Shown: piece by piece, positions 8,690 through 16,775 of the stretch
Layout: each line of letters starts with the position of its first letter
Position numbering within the stretch: the first letter of the stretch is position 1
Source: an uncultured Winogradskyella sp.
GTDB lineage: Bacteria > Bacteroidota > Bacteroidia > Flavobacteriales > Flavobacteriaceae
DNA: 64,000 bases
Assembly (NCBI RefSeq): GCF_947498005.1
Contig: NZ_CANMIW010000001.1
Location: forward strand, 62,001-126,000
Reading direction: 5' to 3'
Program-made: the position numbers and the translations under genes
The notes under the pieces: generated by a model
Told to the model about the DNA's origin: nothing
Databases searched by the model: none
The model's input: only the letters and a program-made list of their open reading frames with translations

Positions 8690-9715
8690 ATGATAAAAAA
8701 CGATTTATTCCTTAGAGCATTAAAAGGCGAAACCGTAGAACGCCCACCAGTTTGGATGATGCGCCAAGCAGGTAGATATTTACCAGAGTTTATGGAAATC
8801 AAAGCGAAATATGATTTCTTTACACGTTGCCAAACACCAGAATTAGCAAGTGAAATAACGGTTCAACCAATTCGTCGTTACGGAATGGATGCTGCAATTT
8901 TGTTTTCAGATATTTTAGTGATTCCACAAGCGATGAATATTGAGGTACAGATGAAACCTAATTTTGGCCCTTATTTACCAAATCCTATTCGCTCTCAAAA
9001 GGATGTGAATAATGTTATTGTTCCTGATGTCAAAGAGGCTCTAAACTATGTTTACGAAGCTATAAAAGCGACTAAAGAAAAACTAAACGATGAAATTCCG
9101 TTAATTGGTTTTGCTGGTTCGCCATGGACCATCTTATGTTATTGTGTGCAAGGACAAGGCTCTAAAAACTTTGATAAAGCCAAAGAATTTTGTTTTACAA
9201 ATCCAATTGCTGCGCACCAGCTATTACAGAAGATTACAGATACAACCATTGCCTATTTAAAGGAAAAAGTAAAAGCAGGTTGTAATGCCGTTCAAGTATT
9301 CGATTCTTGGGGAGGCATGTTGTCGCCTGTAGATTATCAAGAATTTTCTTGGCAATATATTCAACAAATCATTGATGCTTTAAAAGACGACGCACCAGTA
9401 ATCGCCTTTGGAAAAGGCTGTTGGTTTGCCTTAGATACAATGGCAAAATCTGGCGCTTCAGCTTTAGGAGTCGATTGGACCTGTTCTGCTAAAAACGCAA
9501 GATACTTAACAGGAGGAAACATTACCTTACAAGGTAATTTTGACCCAACACGTTTATTTTCGCCACCTGCAGAAATCAAAAAGATGGTTACTCAGATGAT
9601 TAATGATTTCGGAAAAGATAAATATATCGTTAATTTAGGTCATGGTATTTTACCAAATATTCCTTTAGAGAATGCAAAAGCATTTATTGATGCTGTAAAA
9701 GAATATAAAAGCTAA
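8690..9715 (+). CDS. hemE: Uroporphyrinogen decarboxylase
   Basis: HemE removes four acetate carboxyls from uroporphyrinogen III to give coproporphyrinogen III in the cytoplasm. The 341-residue protein starts with the signature [17 protein letters not shown], carries the second signature [13 protein letters not shown], and has [11 protein letters not shown] and [11 protein letters not shown] near the end. Length is typical and no expected block is missing. It follows the S23 cassette immediately and precedes hemF by two genes, in pathway order. Confidence 0.97.
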   Translation: MIKNDLFLRALKGETVERPPVWMMRQAGRYLPEFMEIKAKYDFFTRCQTPELASEITVQPIRRYGMDAAILFSDILVIPQAMNIEVQMKPNFGPYLPNPIRSQKDVNNVIVPDVKEALNYVYEAIKATKEKLNDEIPLIGFAGSPWTILCYCVQGQGSKNFDKAKEFCFTNPIAAHQLLQKITDTTIAYLKEKVKAGCNAVQVFDSWGGMLSPVDYQEFSWQYIQQIIDALKDDAPVIAFGKGCWFALDTMAKSGASALGVDWTCSAKNARYLTGGNITLQGNFDPTRLFSPPAEIKKMVTQMINDFGKDKYIVNLGHGILPNIPLENAKAFIDAVKEYKS

Positions 9716-9727
9716 AACCCATCCTTA

Positions 9728-9757
9728 CCGATAGCTATCGGGATTCCCAATTGGGAA
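9728..9757. repeat. Two adjacent palindromes between hemE and EI24 gene
   Basis: CCGATAGCTATCGG (9728-9741) and TTCCCAATTGGGAA (9744-9757) are perfect palindromes separated by 2 bp, in the 198-bp gap after hemE. The first resembles a short dispersed palindrome I associate with flavobacterial genomes. Without a T-tract it is not a typical terminator. The rest of the gap shows nothing I can name. Confidence 0.55.
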
Positions 9758-9913
9758 GGAACACAAACTCGGACGGCTTACTCATTTTAAAAAGTGTTTA
9801 AATATTCCTAACTTTTGAAGTGAACTTTAAAGCATAGCGAGTTTAGTCATCAATTATTGTAACTTGAAGCCTCTTTTTGCGTCTTTTAAGTAATCATCAT
9901 CAAAAACAATAAT

Positions 9914-10681
9914 ATGATAAAGAATATATTAAAAGGTATCCAAGCTTACACAGGTACGTTAGCTTTAATTTCAAAATTAAAACTTTGGAAGTATTTTGCT
10001 ATTCCTATAATCATTAGTGTTGTAACAGCATTTATCATAGGATTATCCGCTTACGGTTTGTCAGATAATATTGGTCGTTTTATTGCGAATATTTGGCCTT
10101 GGGATTGGGGAAGTGAAACCTTTGCTTCAATTTCTACTTTTATTGGAGGAATTGTTGTTATCGCGATTGGGCTTATCTTATACAAACATATTATCATGGC
10201 ATTTTCTGCGCCATTTATGAGTCCGGTTTCAGAAAAAATTGAAGCCCATCTCACAGGTATAGAACGTCATAACCATAGAAAAACCTCGTTTCAAGAACAA
10301 CTATGGAGAGGGATTAGAATAAACATTAGAAATTTAGGTAAAGAACTATTGTTTACAATTCCATTATTGGTATTAAAATTTATTCCGATTATTAATATAT
10401 TTTCAACCGTTTTATTATTTCTGTTACAAGCTTATTACGCAGGTTTTGGTAATATGGATTATACTTTAGAACGTCATTATAAATACAGAGAAAGCGTAAA
10501 ATTTGTTGGAAGACATAAAGGCATTGCCATAGGAAATGGTATCGTTTTTATGCTGTTTTTATTAATTCCTGTGGTGGGTGTTATTCTCGTTTTACCAATG
10601 AGTGTAACAGCATCTTCGCTTAATACCGTAAAATTAATTGAACAGGAAAAAACTTTAAGTCAAAATACAGTAGTCGTATAA
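9914..10681 (+). CDS. EI24 / CysZ-like integral membrane protein
   Basis: The 255-residue protein has about four to six hydrophobic segments: IPIIISVVTAFIIGLSAYG, ISTFIGGIVVIAIGLILY, LLVLKFIPIINIFSTVLLF and GIVFMLFLLIPVVGVILVL. The block HIIMAFSAPFMSPVSEKIE fits the EI24/CysZ domain. CysZ proteins import sulfate; EI24 members of Bacteroidota are uncharacterised. It shares a TAATG stop/start overlap with the following GNAT gene, so the two are co-translated. Confidence 0.75.
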   Translation: MIKNILKGIQAYTGTLALISKLKLWKYFAIPIIISVVTAFIIGLSAYGLSDNIGRFIANIWPWDWGSETFASISTFIGGIVVIAIGLILYKHIIMAFSAPFMSPVSEKIEAHLTGIERHNHRKTSFQEQLWRGIRINIRNLGKELLFTIPLLVLKFIPIINIFSTVLLFLLQAYYAGFGNMDYTLERHYKYRESVKFVGRHKGIAIGNGIVFMLFLLIPVVGVILVLPMSVTASSLNTVKLIEQEKTLSQNTVVV

Positions 10682-11238
10682 TGATTGCACTATTTAACGG
10701 TTTCGAAATTAATCCAATCCATAGTGGAGACGCTTGGAAAGTTTGTAATTTCTGTGTGGCCAATGAAGACCGATTAAAACGCTATTTCCCCAAAACTTTA
10801 GAACAAAATCTTAATCCGACCTTATCTAATTATTTTGTAGAGTCAAAAGTGAAAGCCTTTGAAAACAAAGATGAATTTCTATTCACATTAAAACATTCTG
10901 AAACAAGGGAACTAGCTGGATTAATCTATCTCAAAGAACTGAATTGGGAAACCAAGCAAGGCGAATTTGCGTATTGTATTGGCTATACATTTGAAGGGAA
11001 AGGCCTAACTTCTAAAGCGATTAAACACTTGTCTCAATACGCTTTTAATAATTTAAGCTTAGAAACACTTCAAATAATCGCACATAAAGACAATTTAGCG
11101 AGTGTAAATGTGGCTTTAAAAAATAATTTTACGTGGATAAAAACCTTGATTAATGAGTTTACACCAATTGGAGAAACACCTTTGGATATGGAGTTGTACG
11201 AGTTAGTTTCTGATTCCTGTAAGGTTTCCAAAACCTGA
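10681..11238 (+). CDS. GNAT-family N-acetyltransferase, C-terminus encoded by a REP palindrome
   Basis: The 185-residue protein matches the RimJ/RimL-type GNAT fold: LAGLIYLKELNWETKQGEFAY, then the acetyl-CoA loop GYTFEGKGLTSKAIKHLSQYA and the ASVNVALKNNF block. The substrate cannot be predicted. It begins at an ATG overlapping the stop of the EI24 gene. Its last codons and TGA stop (SCKVSKT*) lie inside the palindrome at 11216-11242, so the natural C-terminus may have been replaced when the repeat arrived. Confidence 0.87.
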   Translation: MIALFNGFEINPIHSGDAWKVCNFCVANEDRLKRYFPKTLEQNLNPTLSNYFVESKVKAFENKDEFLFTLKHSETRELAGLIYLKELNWETKQGEFAYCIGYTFEGKGLTSKAIKHLSQYAFNNLSLETLQIIAHKDNLASVNVALKNNFTWIKTLINEFTPIGETPLDMELYELVSDSCKVSKT

Positions 11239-11242
11239 CAGG
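11216..11242. repeat. REP-like palindrome copy 1
   Basis: CCTGTAAGGTTT and AAACCTGACAGG flank a 3-nt centre, with one mismatch between the arms. It overlaps the end of the GNAT gene and lies just upstream of the RAYT start. It is the same element as the copies at 11805, 12752, 13982 and 16730. Confidence 0.85.
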
Positions 11243-11280
11243 TATTAACCCAAATGATAATAATTAAGTAGAATTTGACT

Positions 11281-12744
11281 ATGGAAAAATTAAAAAAAGG
11301 GCATGTTTTTCACATTTATAACCGAGGAGTTAATGGAACCAACATTTTTAAAGATGACGATAATATGTCATATTTTTTAACTTTAGTTAAAAAACATCTT
11401 TCTGATTCTATTGCAATTCTAAGTTACTGTTTACTTAATAATCACTTTCATTTTATAGTTGAAATTAAAAATGACGATGCCTCACAAGCATTTTCAAATT
11501 TATTTAATGCTTACAGCAAAGCTTTCAATAAACAGAATTTTAGAACTGGCACTTTATTTGAACGTCCTTTTAAAAGAAAACTGATTAAAGACGAAGAATA
11601 TCTTAAAAACCTAATTATATACGTTCATAAAAATCCCGAAAATCACAAAATAACAGCGGATTTTTCCAGTTATAAATTCTCATCATTTCAGAGTTTTTTA
11701 ATAAATAGTGAAAGTATAATCGATTCAAAAAAAGACGATGTAATTTCGTTATTCGAAAACTTAGAAAACTTTAATTATATGCATCAAGATACTGCTAAAA
11801 AAGACCTGTCAGGTTTTGAAAACCTGACAGGAGATTTAAAGGTCAAAGACAAATTCTTCAAATACATTCACCAATTACAAGACACTATCACTTCTAAACT
11901 TGAAGCCGTAGACGGCAAAGCCACGTTTCAAGAAGATATTTGGGAACGCCCAGAAGGTGGTGGCGGACGAACACGCGTTATAGAAAACGGTAACGTTTTT
12001 GAAAAAGGTGGTGTCAATATCTCTGGTGTTCATGGGAAATTACCAGACTCTATGCAAAAATACTTAGGTGTAGAAGATGCCGATTTCTTTGCTTGCGGAC
12101 TAAGTTTAGTATTGCATCCTACAAACCCTATGGTGCCAACCGTTCATGCAAATTGGCGCTATTTTGAAATGTATGATAAAGACGGCAATATTGTAGACCA
12201 ATGGTTTGGCGGTGGACAAGACCTAACACCTTATTATCTGTTTGAAGACGATGCCAAACACTTCCATCAAACCTGCAAAACGGCTTGCGATAAGCATAAT
12301 CCCGAGTTTTATGCCAAATACAAAGCCCGTTGCGATGAGTATTTTTATAACGCACACCGAAATGAAAGGCGTGGTTTAGGAGGTTTATTCTTTGATTATT
12401 GCAAAGCAACAGATGAGATGAGTATGCAAAACTGGTACGACTTTGTCACTGAAGTTGGCGATAGTTTCTTAGAAGCCTATGTGCCGATTGTTGAAAAACG
12501 AAAAAAATTAAACTACACAAAAGCGCAACGCGACTGGCAAGAAATAAGAAGAGGACGTTATGTAGAATTCAATTTGGTGCATGATAAAGGCACGTTATTT
12601 GGTTTAAAAACTAATGGGCGAATTGAAAGTATTTTAATGAGTTTACCACCACATGTACAATGGGTTTACGACCATCATCCTGAAGCTGGAAGCGAAGAAG
12701 AAAAACTGATTAAAGTATTGCAAAATCCAGTGGACTGGGTTTGA
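11281..12744 (+). CDS. hemF: REP-associated tyrosine transposase fused in frame to coproporphyrinogen-III oxidase
   Basis: This one 487-codon frame holds two unrelated proteins. Residues 1-~170 are a RAYT (Y1/IS200-like HUH) domain: HIYNRGVNGTNIF, the HUH motif NNHFHFIV (His55, His57), FNAYSKAFNK, GTLFERPFKRK and the tyrosine helix IIYVHKNPENHK (Tyr114). It looks complete. Residues ~172-187 are encoded by a perfect REP palindrome. Residues ~188-487 are full-length aerobic HemF: ERPEGGGGRTRVIENG, HPTNPMVPTVHANWR, GGGQDLTPYY, HRNERRGLGGLFFD, RRGRYVEFNL and the terminal VDWV. HemF oxidatively decarboxylates coproporphyrinogen III using O2. At the expected HemF start (11842) the codon is GTC, not a start codon. 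HemF must therefore be made as the fusion or from an internal start such as the ATG at 11779. Confidence 0.9.
   Translation: MEKLKKGHVFHIYNRGVNGTNIFKDDDNMSYFLTLVKKHLSDSIAILSYCLLNNHFHFIVEIKNDDASQAFSNLFNAYSKAFNKQNFRTGTLFERPFKRKLIKDEEYLKNLIIYVHKNPENHKITADFSSYKFSSFQSFLINSESIIDSKKDDVISLFENLENFNYMHQDTAKKDLSGFENLTGDLKVKDKFFKYIHQLQDTITSKLEAVDGKATFQEDIWERPEGGGGRTRVIENGNVFEKGGVNISGVHGKLPDSMQKYLGVEDADFFACGLSLVLHPTNPMVPTVHANWRYFEMYDKDGNIVDQWFGGGQDLTPYYLFEDDAKHFHQTCKTACDKHNPEFYAKYKARCDEYFYNAHRNERRGLGGLFFDYCKATDEMSMQNWYDFVTEVGDSFLEAYVPIVEKRKKLNYTKAQRDWQEIRRGRYVEFNLVHDKGTLFGLKTNGRIESILMSLPPHVQWVYDHHPEAGSEEEKLIKVLQNPVDWV
11805..11831. repeat. REP-like palindrome copy 2, inside the RAYT-hemF frame
   Basis: CCTGTCAGGTTTT and AAAACCTGACAGG are perfect 13-bp arms around a single G. 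The element is translated in frame as part of the linker LSGFENLTG between the transposase and HemF. With copy 1 it brackets the transposase, giving a unit of about 616 bp. Confidence 0.92.
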
Positions 12745-12751
12745 TTTAAAT

Positions 12752-12784
12752 AGACCTGTCAGGTTTTAAAAACCTGACAGGTCT
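12752..12784. repeat. REP-like palindrome copy 3
   Basis: Perfect 16-bp arms starting AGACCTGTCAGG surround a single A, between the hemF stop and the ychJ-like gene. A downstream T-tract is missing, so it is not a canonical terminator. Confidence 0.92.
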
Positions 12785-12801
12785 GAGCAAAATTAAAAAC
12801 A

Positions 12802-13188
12802 ATGAACTGTTACTGCGGAACGACCAAAACCTACCAAGACTGCTGTGAAGTTTTCCATCTCAACCACGGAAAAACAGAAACAGCCGAACAACTCATGCGT
12901 TCTAGATATTCCGCTTTTGTCCTTGCCAATGGCGATTATTTAATGGCTACTCATCACCAATCTACACGACCAATAAAAGAGAAAAAAGCAATTGTGAAAT
13001 GGGCAAAATCTGTACAATGGATTAGACTCGAAATCCTAGAAACTTCAGAAGGCACTAAAAATGATGTTAATGGAATTGTTACCTTTAACGCTTATTTCTT
13101 TGAAAACGGAAAAGTGGATGTTATTCATGAAAAATCGACTTTTGTAACAGAAAATAATCGTTGGTATTACTTAGGATTAAGTCAATAA
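12802..13188 (+). CDS. ychJ: YchJ-family SEC-C motif protein
   Basis: The 128-residue protein opens with the metal-binding SEC-C-type knuckle CYCGTTKTYQDCC. It then has AEQLMRSRYSAFVLANGDYL and THHQSTRP, which are diagnostic of the YchJ/UPF0225 family. The fold after the zinc knuckle is NTF2-like; no enzymatic role is established for the family. It lies between REP copies 3 and 4 and 11 bp upstream of the next gene, probably one transcript. Confidence 0.88.
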   Translation: MNCYCGTTKTYQDCCEVFHLNHGKTETAEQLMRSRYSAFVLANGDYLMATHHQSTRPIKEKKAIVKWAKSVQWIRLEILETSEGTKNDVNGIVTFNAYFFENGKVDVIHEKSTFVTENNRWYYLGLSQ

Positions 13189-13199
13189 AAAATTAAATT

Positions 13200-13973
13200 A
13201 TGTGGAAATTATTTAAACGTGTATTTCTAATTATTAACATAAAAACATTTGTAATCACTGGTTTGGCAATTGCTTCAACTGCTATTTGTTTACATTTTCA
13301 TATTAAAGCAGATTTCCCATTAACATTAATTGGTACAGCCATTGTGTTCCCTATTGTGTTTTCAATTGGTGGTGCTTACAAACGTAGAGAAGTTGCCTTA
13401 GACGAATATGGTTCTATTAAAGCACACGGAAGAGCACTTTATTTTGCCGTTTCCGATTGGTTAGAAAATCCGCCTCAAGAGCTTAAAGACGAATTGAAAG
13501 TGCATCTCAGCAACCTATTAAAGTCTTGCAAACATGTGTTTTCTAATTCAGTTGAAGACTTAGAGGAAAATGAAAAAGCCGTCTATCATAGTTTTCAAGA
13601 TTTATCAAAGTTCATAAAAAGCATGCGTTCCCATGGCTTACCTTCTGGCGAAGCTTCAAGGTCTAATCAATTTTTAAGTAAGATGATGATTTCTTTTGAG
13701 CGTGTAAAACACATCTACCAATACAGAACACCAAGAACATTACGCACCTATAGTGACATTTTTATTGTGGTTTTACCTGTTATTTACGGTCCACATTTTG
13801 CTCATAATGTAACGAGTTATAACTTCGGGTTACAATATGCTGTACCAATTATGTTTAGTGTTATTTTGGTGGCTTTAGATAATATTCAGTCGCATTTAGA
13901 AAATCCTTTTGACCAACAAGGCGAAGATGATGTTTACATCAATAATGATAAATTTATCAGGAATTTGGAATAA
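13200..13973 (+). CDS. Bestrophin-like membrane protein
   Basis: The 257-residue protein has two hydrophobic segments near the N-terminus (FVITGLAIASTAICL and FPLTLIGTAIVFPIVFSIGG), a polar helical middle, and two near the C-terminus (IFIVVLPVIYGPHFA and YAVPIMFSVILVALDNI). The segment after the last helix, LENPFDQQGEDDV, is like the conserved ENPFG..DD block of bestrophin/YneE chloride channels, and the topology agrees. The match is partial, so the channel call is an inference. It is convergent with the helicase gene. Confidence 0.6.
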   Translation: MWKLFKRVFLIINIKTFVITGLAIASTAICLHFHIKADFPLTLIGTAIVFPIVFSIGGAYKRREVALDEYGSIKAHGRALYFAVSDWLENPPQELKDELKVHLSNLLKSCKHVFSNSVEDLEENEKAVYHSFQDLSKFIKSMRSHGLPSGEASRSNQFLSKMMISFERVKHIYQYRTPRTLRTYSDIFIVVLPVIYGPHFAHNVTSYNFGLQYAVPIMFSVILVALDNIQSHLENPFDQQGEDDVYINNDKFIRNLE

Positions 13974-13981
13974 TTACATCA

Positions 13982-14014
13982 AGACCTTTCAGGTTTTTGA
14001 AACCTGTCAGGTCT
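13982..14014. repeat. REP-like palindrome copy 4
   Basis: AGACCTTTCAGG and CCTGTCAGGTCT form imperfect 15-bp arms with two changed positions relative to copy 3. It occupies the 57-bp gap between two convergent genes and could terminate both, though no T-tract follows. Confidence 0.88.
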
Positions 14015-14030
14015 GAAATTTTATTTTACA

Positions 14031-16667
14031 TCACTTCCAAACCATAACTTCTTTAGTCACTTCCTTAAAAGCATTATATACATGAAACAATCTTGCTTTT
14101 AAAAGTAGTTTCCTGCCTTCAACGCTTCGTGTAAAAACCAATTTACTTTGCCCTAAATATTGGTTCCAATATTTTTGAAACACTAAAGCATTATCTTTTT
14201 TATCACCAAATAATTCCGGAACTGGGTAGAAATTTTCAACATCTAATTGTTTTCTAAAAAAATTCGTCTTTATAATTAAATATCTTGGCGATTCAATTGG
14301 CTCTAAAAGCTCACTCAATGCTTTGGCGAATAATGAATTTTCTAACGCATTGGCACCAATCAAATTACAAACCACATCGCCTTTTGCTAATACATAAGAA
14401 TTCACGCTAATATTAGCTCTACCAGAAGTGATATAACCTAATTCATCTAAAGTATCTAAGATGGCTAATCCCATTTTCCCGATTTTCTTATACAAATAAC
14501 CATGACGAATGTAGAGTTTTACGGCTTTCCAAAGTTTATAACCAAACATGGCGACAAACGCAGCAATAAATGCATAGACAAAATAAAGCACACCACGTTG
14601 TAAAATAAGGTTGAAACTGCCTGCTATAAATTCCACATAAAAAAGCGAAATTGTAATTAACAATTCGACTACAAAAAACCGAAGTACATCAAAATAATAG
14701 ATTTGCTTTTGGCGTTTATAAGGACGTTGGCCTTGATGCATAATCTTAACTTCTTTGGTTAATTTAGTGCCTTTTCCGATGGCATTATTCCATTTTTCGG
14801 TAATTAGAATACGTTTGGTCGCCACTTCTAATGTAGATTTATTTAAGGCATCAATAGATTCCACAGAAACCTCATCAGGAATATTTAAGCGCTCAAAACC
14901 ATTGGAAATAAACGGAATGGTACTGTTGGTTACACCTACAAAAGCTTCGAAGCGTCGCTTTAAAGTATCTACTTCTTTACCACCATCTAAAACGGTAGGG
15001 TCCACACAGGCCAAATGCCAAATGTTTCCAGTTTTTTTTGGCGAATCGGCATCTTTTCTAATCGCTCTACCTCGCATTTGGTTAGACGACACAAACGAAC
15101 CGATGAATGAGGCCAGAATTAAACTGTTAATGGATGGTGCGTCCCAACCTTCGCCTAATAAGGATTTTGTACCAACCAAAACTCTAATATAGCCTGCTTC
15201 AAAAAGTTGAGTAATAATGCTTACAATAGAATTTTCCGGCTTTCCTTTTGAAGTTACCAATAAAAAAGATTCGTCTATTTGTAATGGCGAAAACGAAAAA
15301 TGGTCTAAAGTTTCAATCGCCTTAAAATGTCTTAAAATAGAGTGATGAATGATAACGATACTACCAGAAAGCACTGCTAAATCTTCAGGTTTTTCGCAAT
15401 ACTGCCTTATGTATTGAAAAATAGGAAGCACGCCAATTTTATCAATATGCTCTATTTCATTGTCTTTAACCGTTAAGAATTCCTTCCGAATATAATCCGT
15501 AAGAATCACGCATCTTAAATCGCGTTTTAAACTCTTACGTTCGGCATTTACAATGCTTACGATGCTTTTTAGCTTACTCGGACTGTTCGAAAGGGATTTA
15601 TATAGTCGTTGTTCTCCAATAAAATCAACTGAATTTCGCTCAAAAACATGAAGTTTTCGTAATCGTTTTTCTAAGGTTGAAACATACTTTTCTTGTTCAA
15701 TTAATTGTTCTCTATCGGAAACTAATAGGTTTTGAAATAAAATGCTTAACCAATGTAAATCGAGTTCAGGAAATTGAATCATTTCTTTTTCATCGAACCC
15801 TAAAACCTCTAATTTTTGATGGTCAATTTCAAATCCACAAGCATTCAGAAAGATGAGAATGGCTGAAAAATATTCGGCATTCGCATAGAGTTCATCTAAA
15901 TGCCAATTTGGGTTTTTGTAAAACCGATGGTCAATTAAAAAATCTATAAAGGTTTCGTCTTTTAATAATTCATCTTTAAAATCTGAAATGTTTCGTCTGA
16001 AATCAACAATAAAATTTATCTCTAAATCTTCAGGTTTTGAGAAATAGACAAAATCTTGATGTGGACTCAAATCCTTTTCACGCACCAAATCTGGTACTGC
16101 AATTTCATCATCTACTTCGCCACAAAGTGCAAAATATTTAGAAACCTCAGCTCTGCTGCTGTCGTAAGGTGGTGTAGCTGTGAGCGCAACGATGTAAAAT
16201 TCAGAATTGCGTTTTAAATCCATTAAGCAATTCCACCAGGCATTTTTTAAATGATGTGCTTCGTCTAAAACTAAAGTTTCAATATTTTGCTTTGTAAAGA
16301 ATTGGTAATAGTCGTTTTTGTCTTCAAACGTTTTATAAAAAGCGTGCAAAGATTGGTAAGTAGAAAAGGTAACATCGCGTGGCGATTTAATATCGAATGA
16401 AAAGGTTTCAAAATCACAATTCTCGGTAAAAAAGTTTTGCAATCGGTCTTCCCATTGGTTTCTAATGGTCAGCGTTGGTGCTAAAACCAAGGTTTTCTTC
16501 CCTAATTTTCTAACAATTTCTAATCCTAAAATGGTTTTCCCAGAACCTGGTGGTGCAATAACATGAAAATGGTTATCTGCAATATGACTATTAAAGTGCT
16601 TTAAAAGTTCGGCTTGGTAGCTTCGCCAAGGAAAAATAAATTCTAAATCATCTAGGGATTTGAGCAC
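14031..16667 (-). CDS. SF2 DEAH-type helicase with membrane segments
   Basis: The 878-residue protein has N-terminal SF2 motifs: Walker A APPGSGKTILG (~res 38), motif II VLDEAHHLKN (~133) and motif III LTATPPYD. Motifs IV-VI follow in VLVGTKSLLGEGWDAP and SNQMRGRAIRK. This resembles the SSL2/Hef-like DEAD/DEAH group with unknown substrate. Residues ~659-715 then contain two hydrophobic spans (FFVVELLITISLFYVEFIAG and VLYFVYAFIAAFVAMFGY), followed by ~160 residues I do not recognise. A membrane-tethered helicase is unusual. The start is GTG at 16667, with no ATG nearby. It is oriented against the surrounding hem genes. Confidence 0.85.
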   Translation of the reverse strand: MLKSLDDLEFIFPWRSYQAELLKHFNSHIADNHFHVIAPPGSGKTILGLEIVRKLGKKTLVLAPTLTIRNQWEDRLQNFFTENCDFETFSFDIKSPRDVTFSTYQSLHAFYKTFEDKNDYYQFFTKQNIETLVLDEAHHLKNAWWNCLMDLKRNSEFYIVALTATPPYDSSRAEVSKYFALCGEVDDEIAVPDLVREKDLSPHQDFVYFSKPEDLEINFIVDFRRNISDFKDELLKDETFIDFLIDHRFYKNPNWHLDELYANAEYFSAILIFLNACGFEIDHQKLEVLGFDEKEMIQFPELDLHWLSILFQNLLVSDREQLIEQEKYVSTLEKRLRKLHVFERNSVDFIGEQRLYKSLSNSPSKLKSIVSIVNAERKSLKRDLRCVILTDYIRKEFLTVKDNEIEHIDKIGVLPIFQYIRQYCEKPEDLAVLSGSIVIIHHSILRHFKAIETLDHFSFSPLQIDESFLLVTSKGKPENSIVSIITQLFEAGYIRVLVGTKSLLGEGWDAPSINSLILASFIGSFVSSNQMRGRAIRKDADSPKKTGNIWHLACVDPTVLDGGKEVDTLKRRFEAFVGVTNSTIPFISNGFERLNIPDEVSVESIDALNKSTLEVATKRILITEKWNNAIGKGTKLTKEVKIMHQGQRPYKRQKQIYYFDVLRFFVVELLITISLFYVEFIAGSFNLILQRGVLYFVYAFIAAFVAMFGYKLWKAVKLYIRHGYLYKKIGKMGLAILDTLDELGYITSGRANISVNSYVLAKGDVVCNLIGANALENSLFAKALSELLEPIESPRYLIIKTNFFRKQLDVENFYPVPELFGDKKDNALVFQKYWNQYLGQSKLVFTRSVEGRKLLLKARLFHVYNAFKEVTKEVMVWK

Positions 16668-16729
16668 TCTAAAATGGTTTTATTGATTAACTTTGAAGAC
16701 GATAAAATTAATCATAATTAATGTAAAAA

Positions 16730-16756
16730 CCTGTCAGGTTTCAAAAACCTGACAGG
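16730..16756. repeat. REP-like palindrome copy 5
   Basis: CCTGTCAGGTTT and AAACCTGACAGG are perfect 12-bp arms around CAA. It lies 19 bp before the hemB start codon and would fold within any hemB leader transcribed from upstream. Confidence 0.92.
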
Positions 16757-16775
16757 CCTTTAAATAGACACCAAC

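Noticed and set aside
12752-12784. REP copies read as rho-independent terminators
   Set aside because: Stems are strong but no T-tract follows, and one copy is inside a coding frame.
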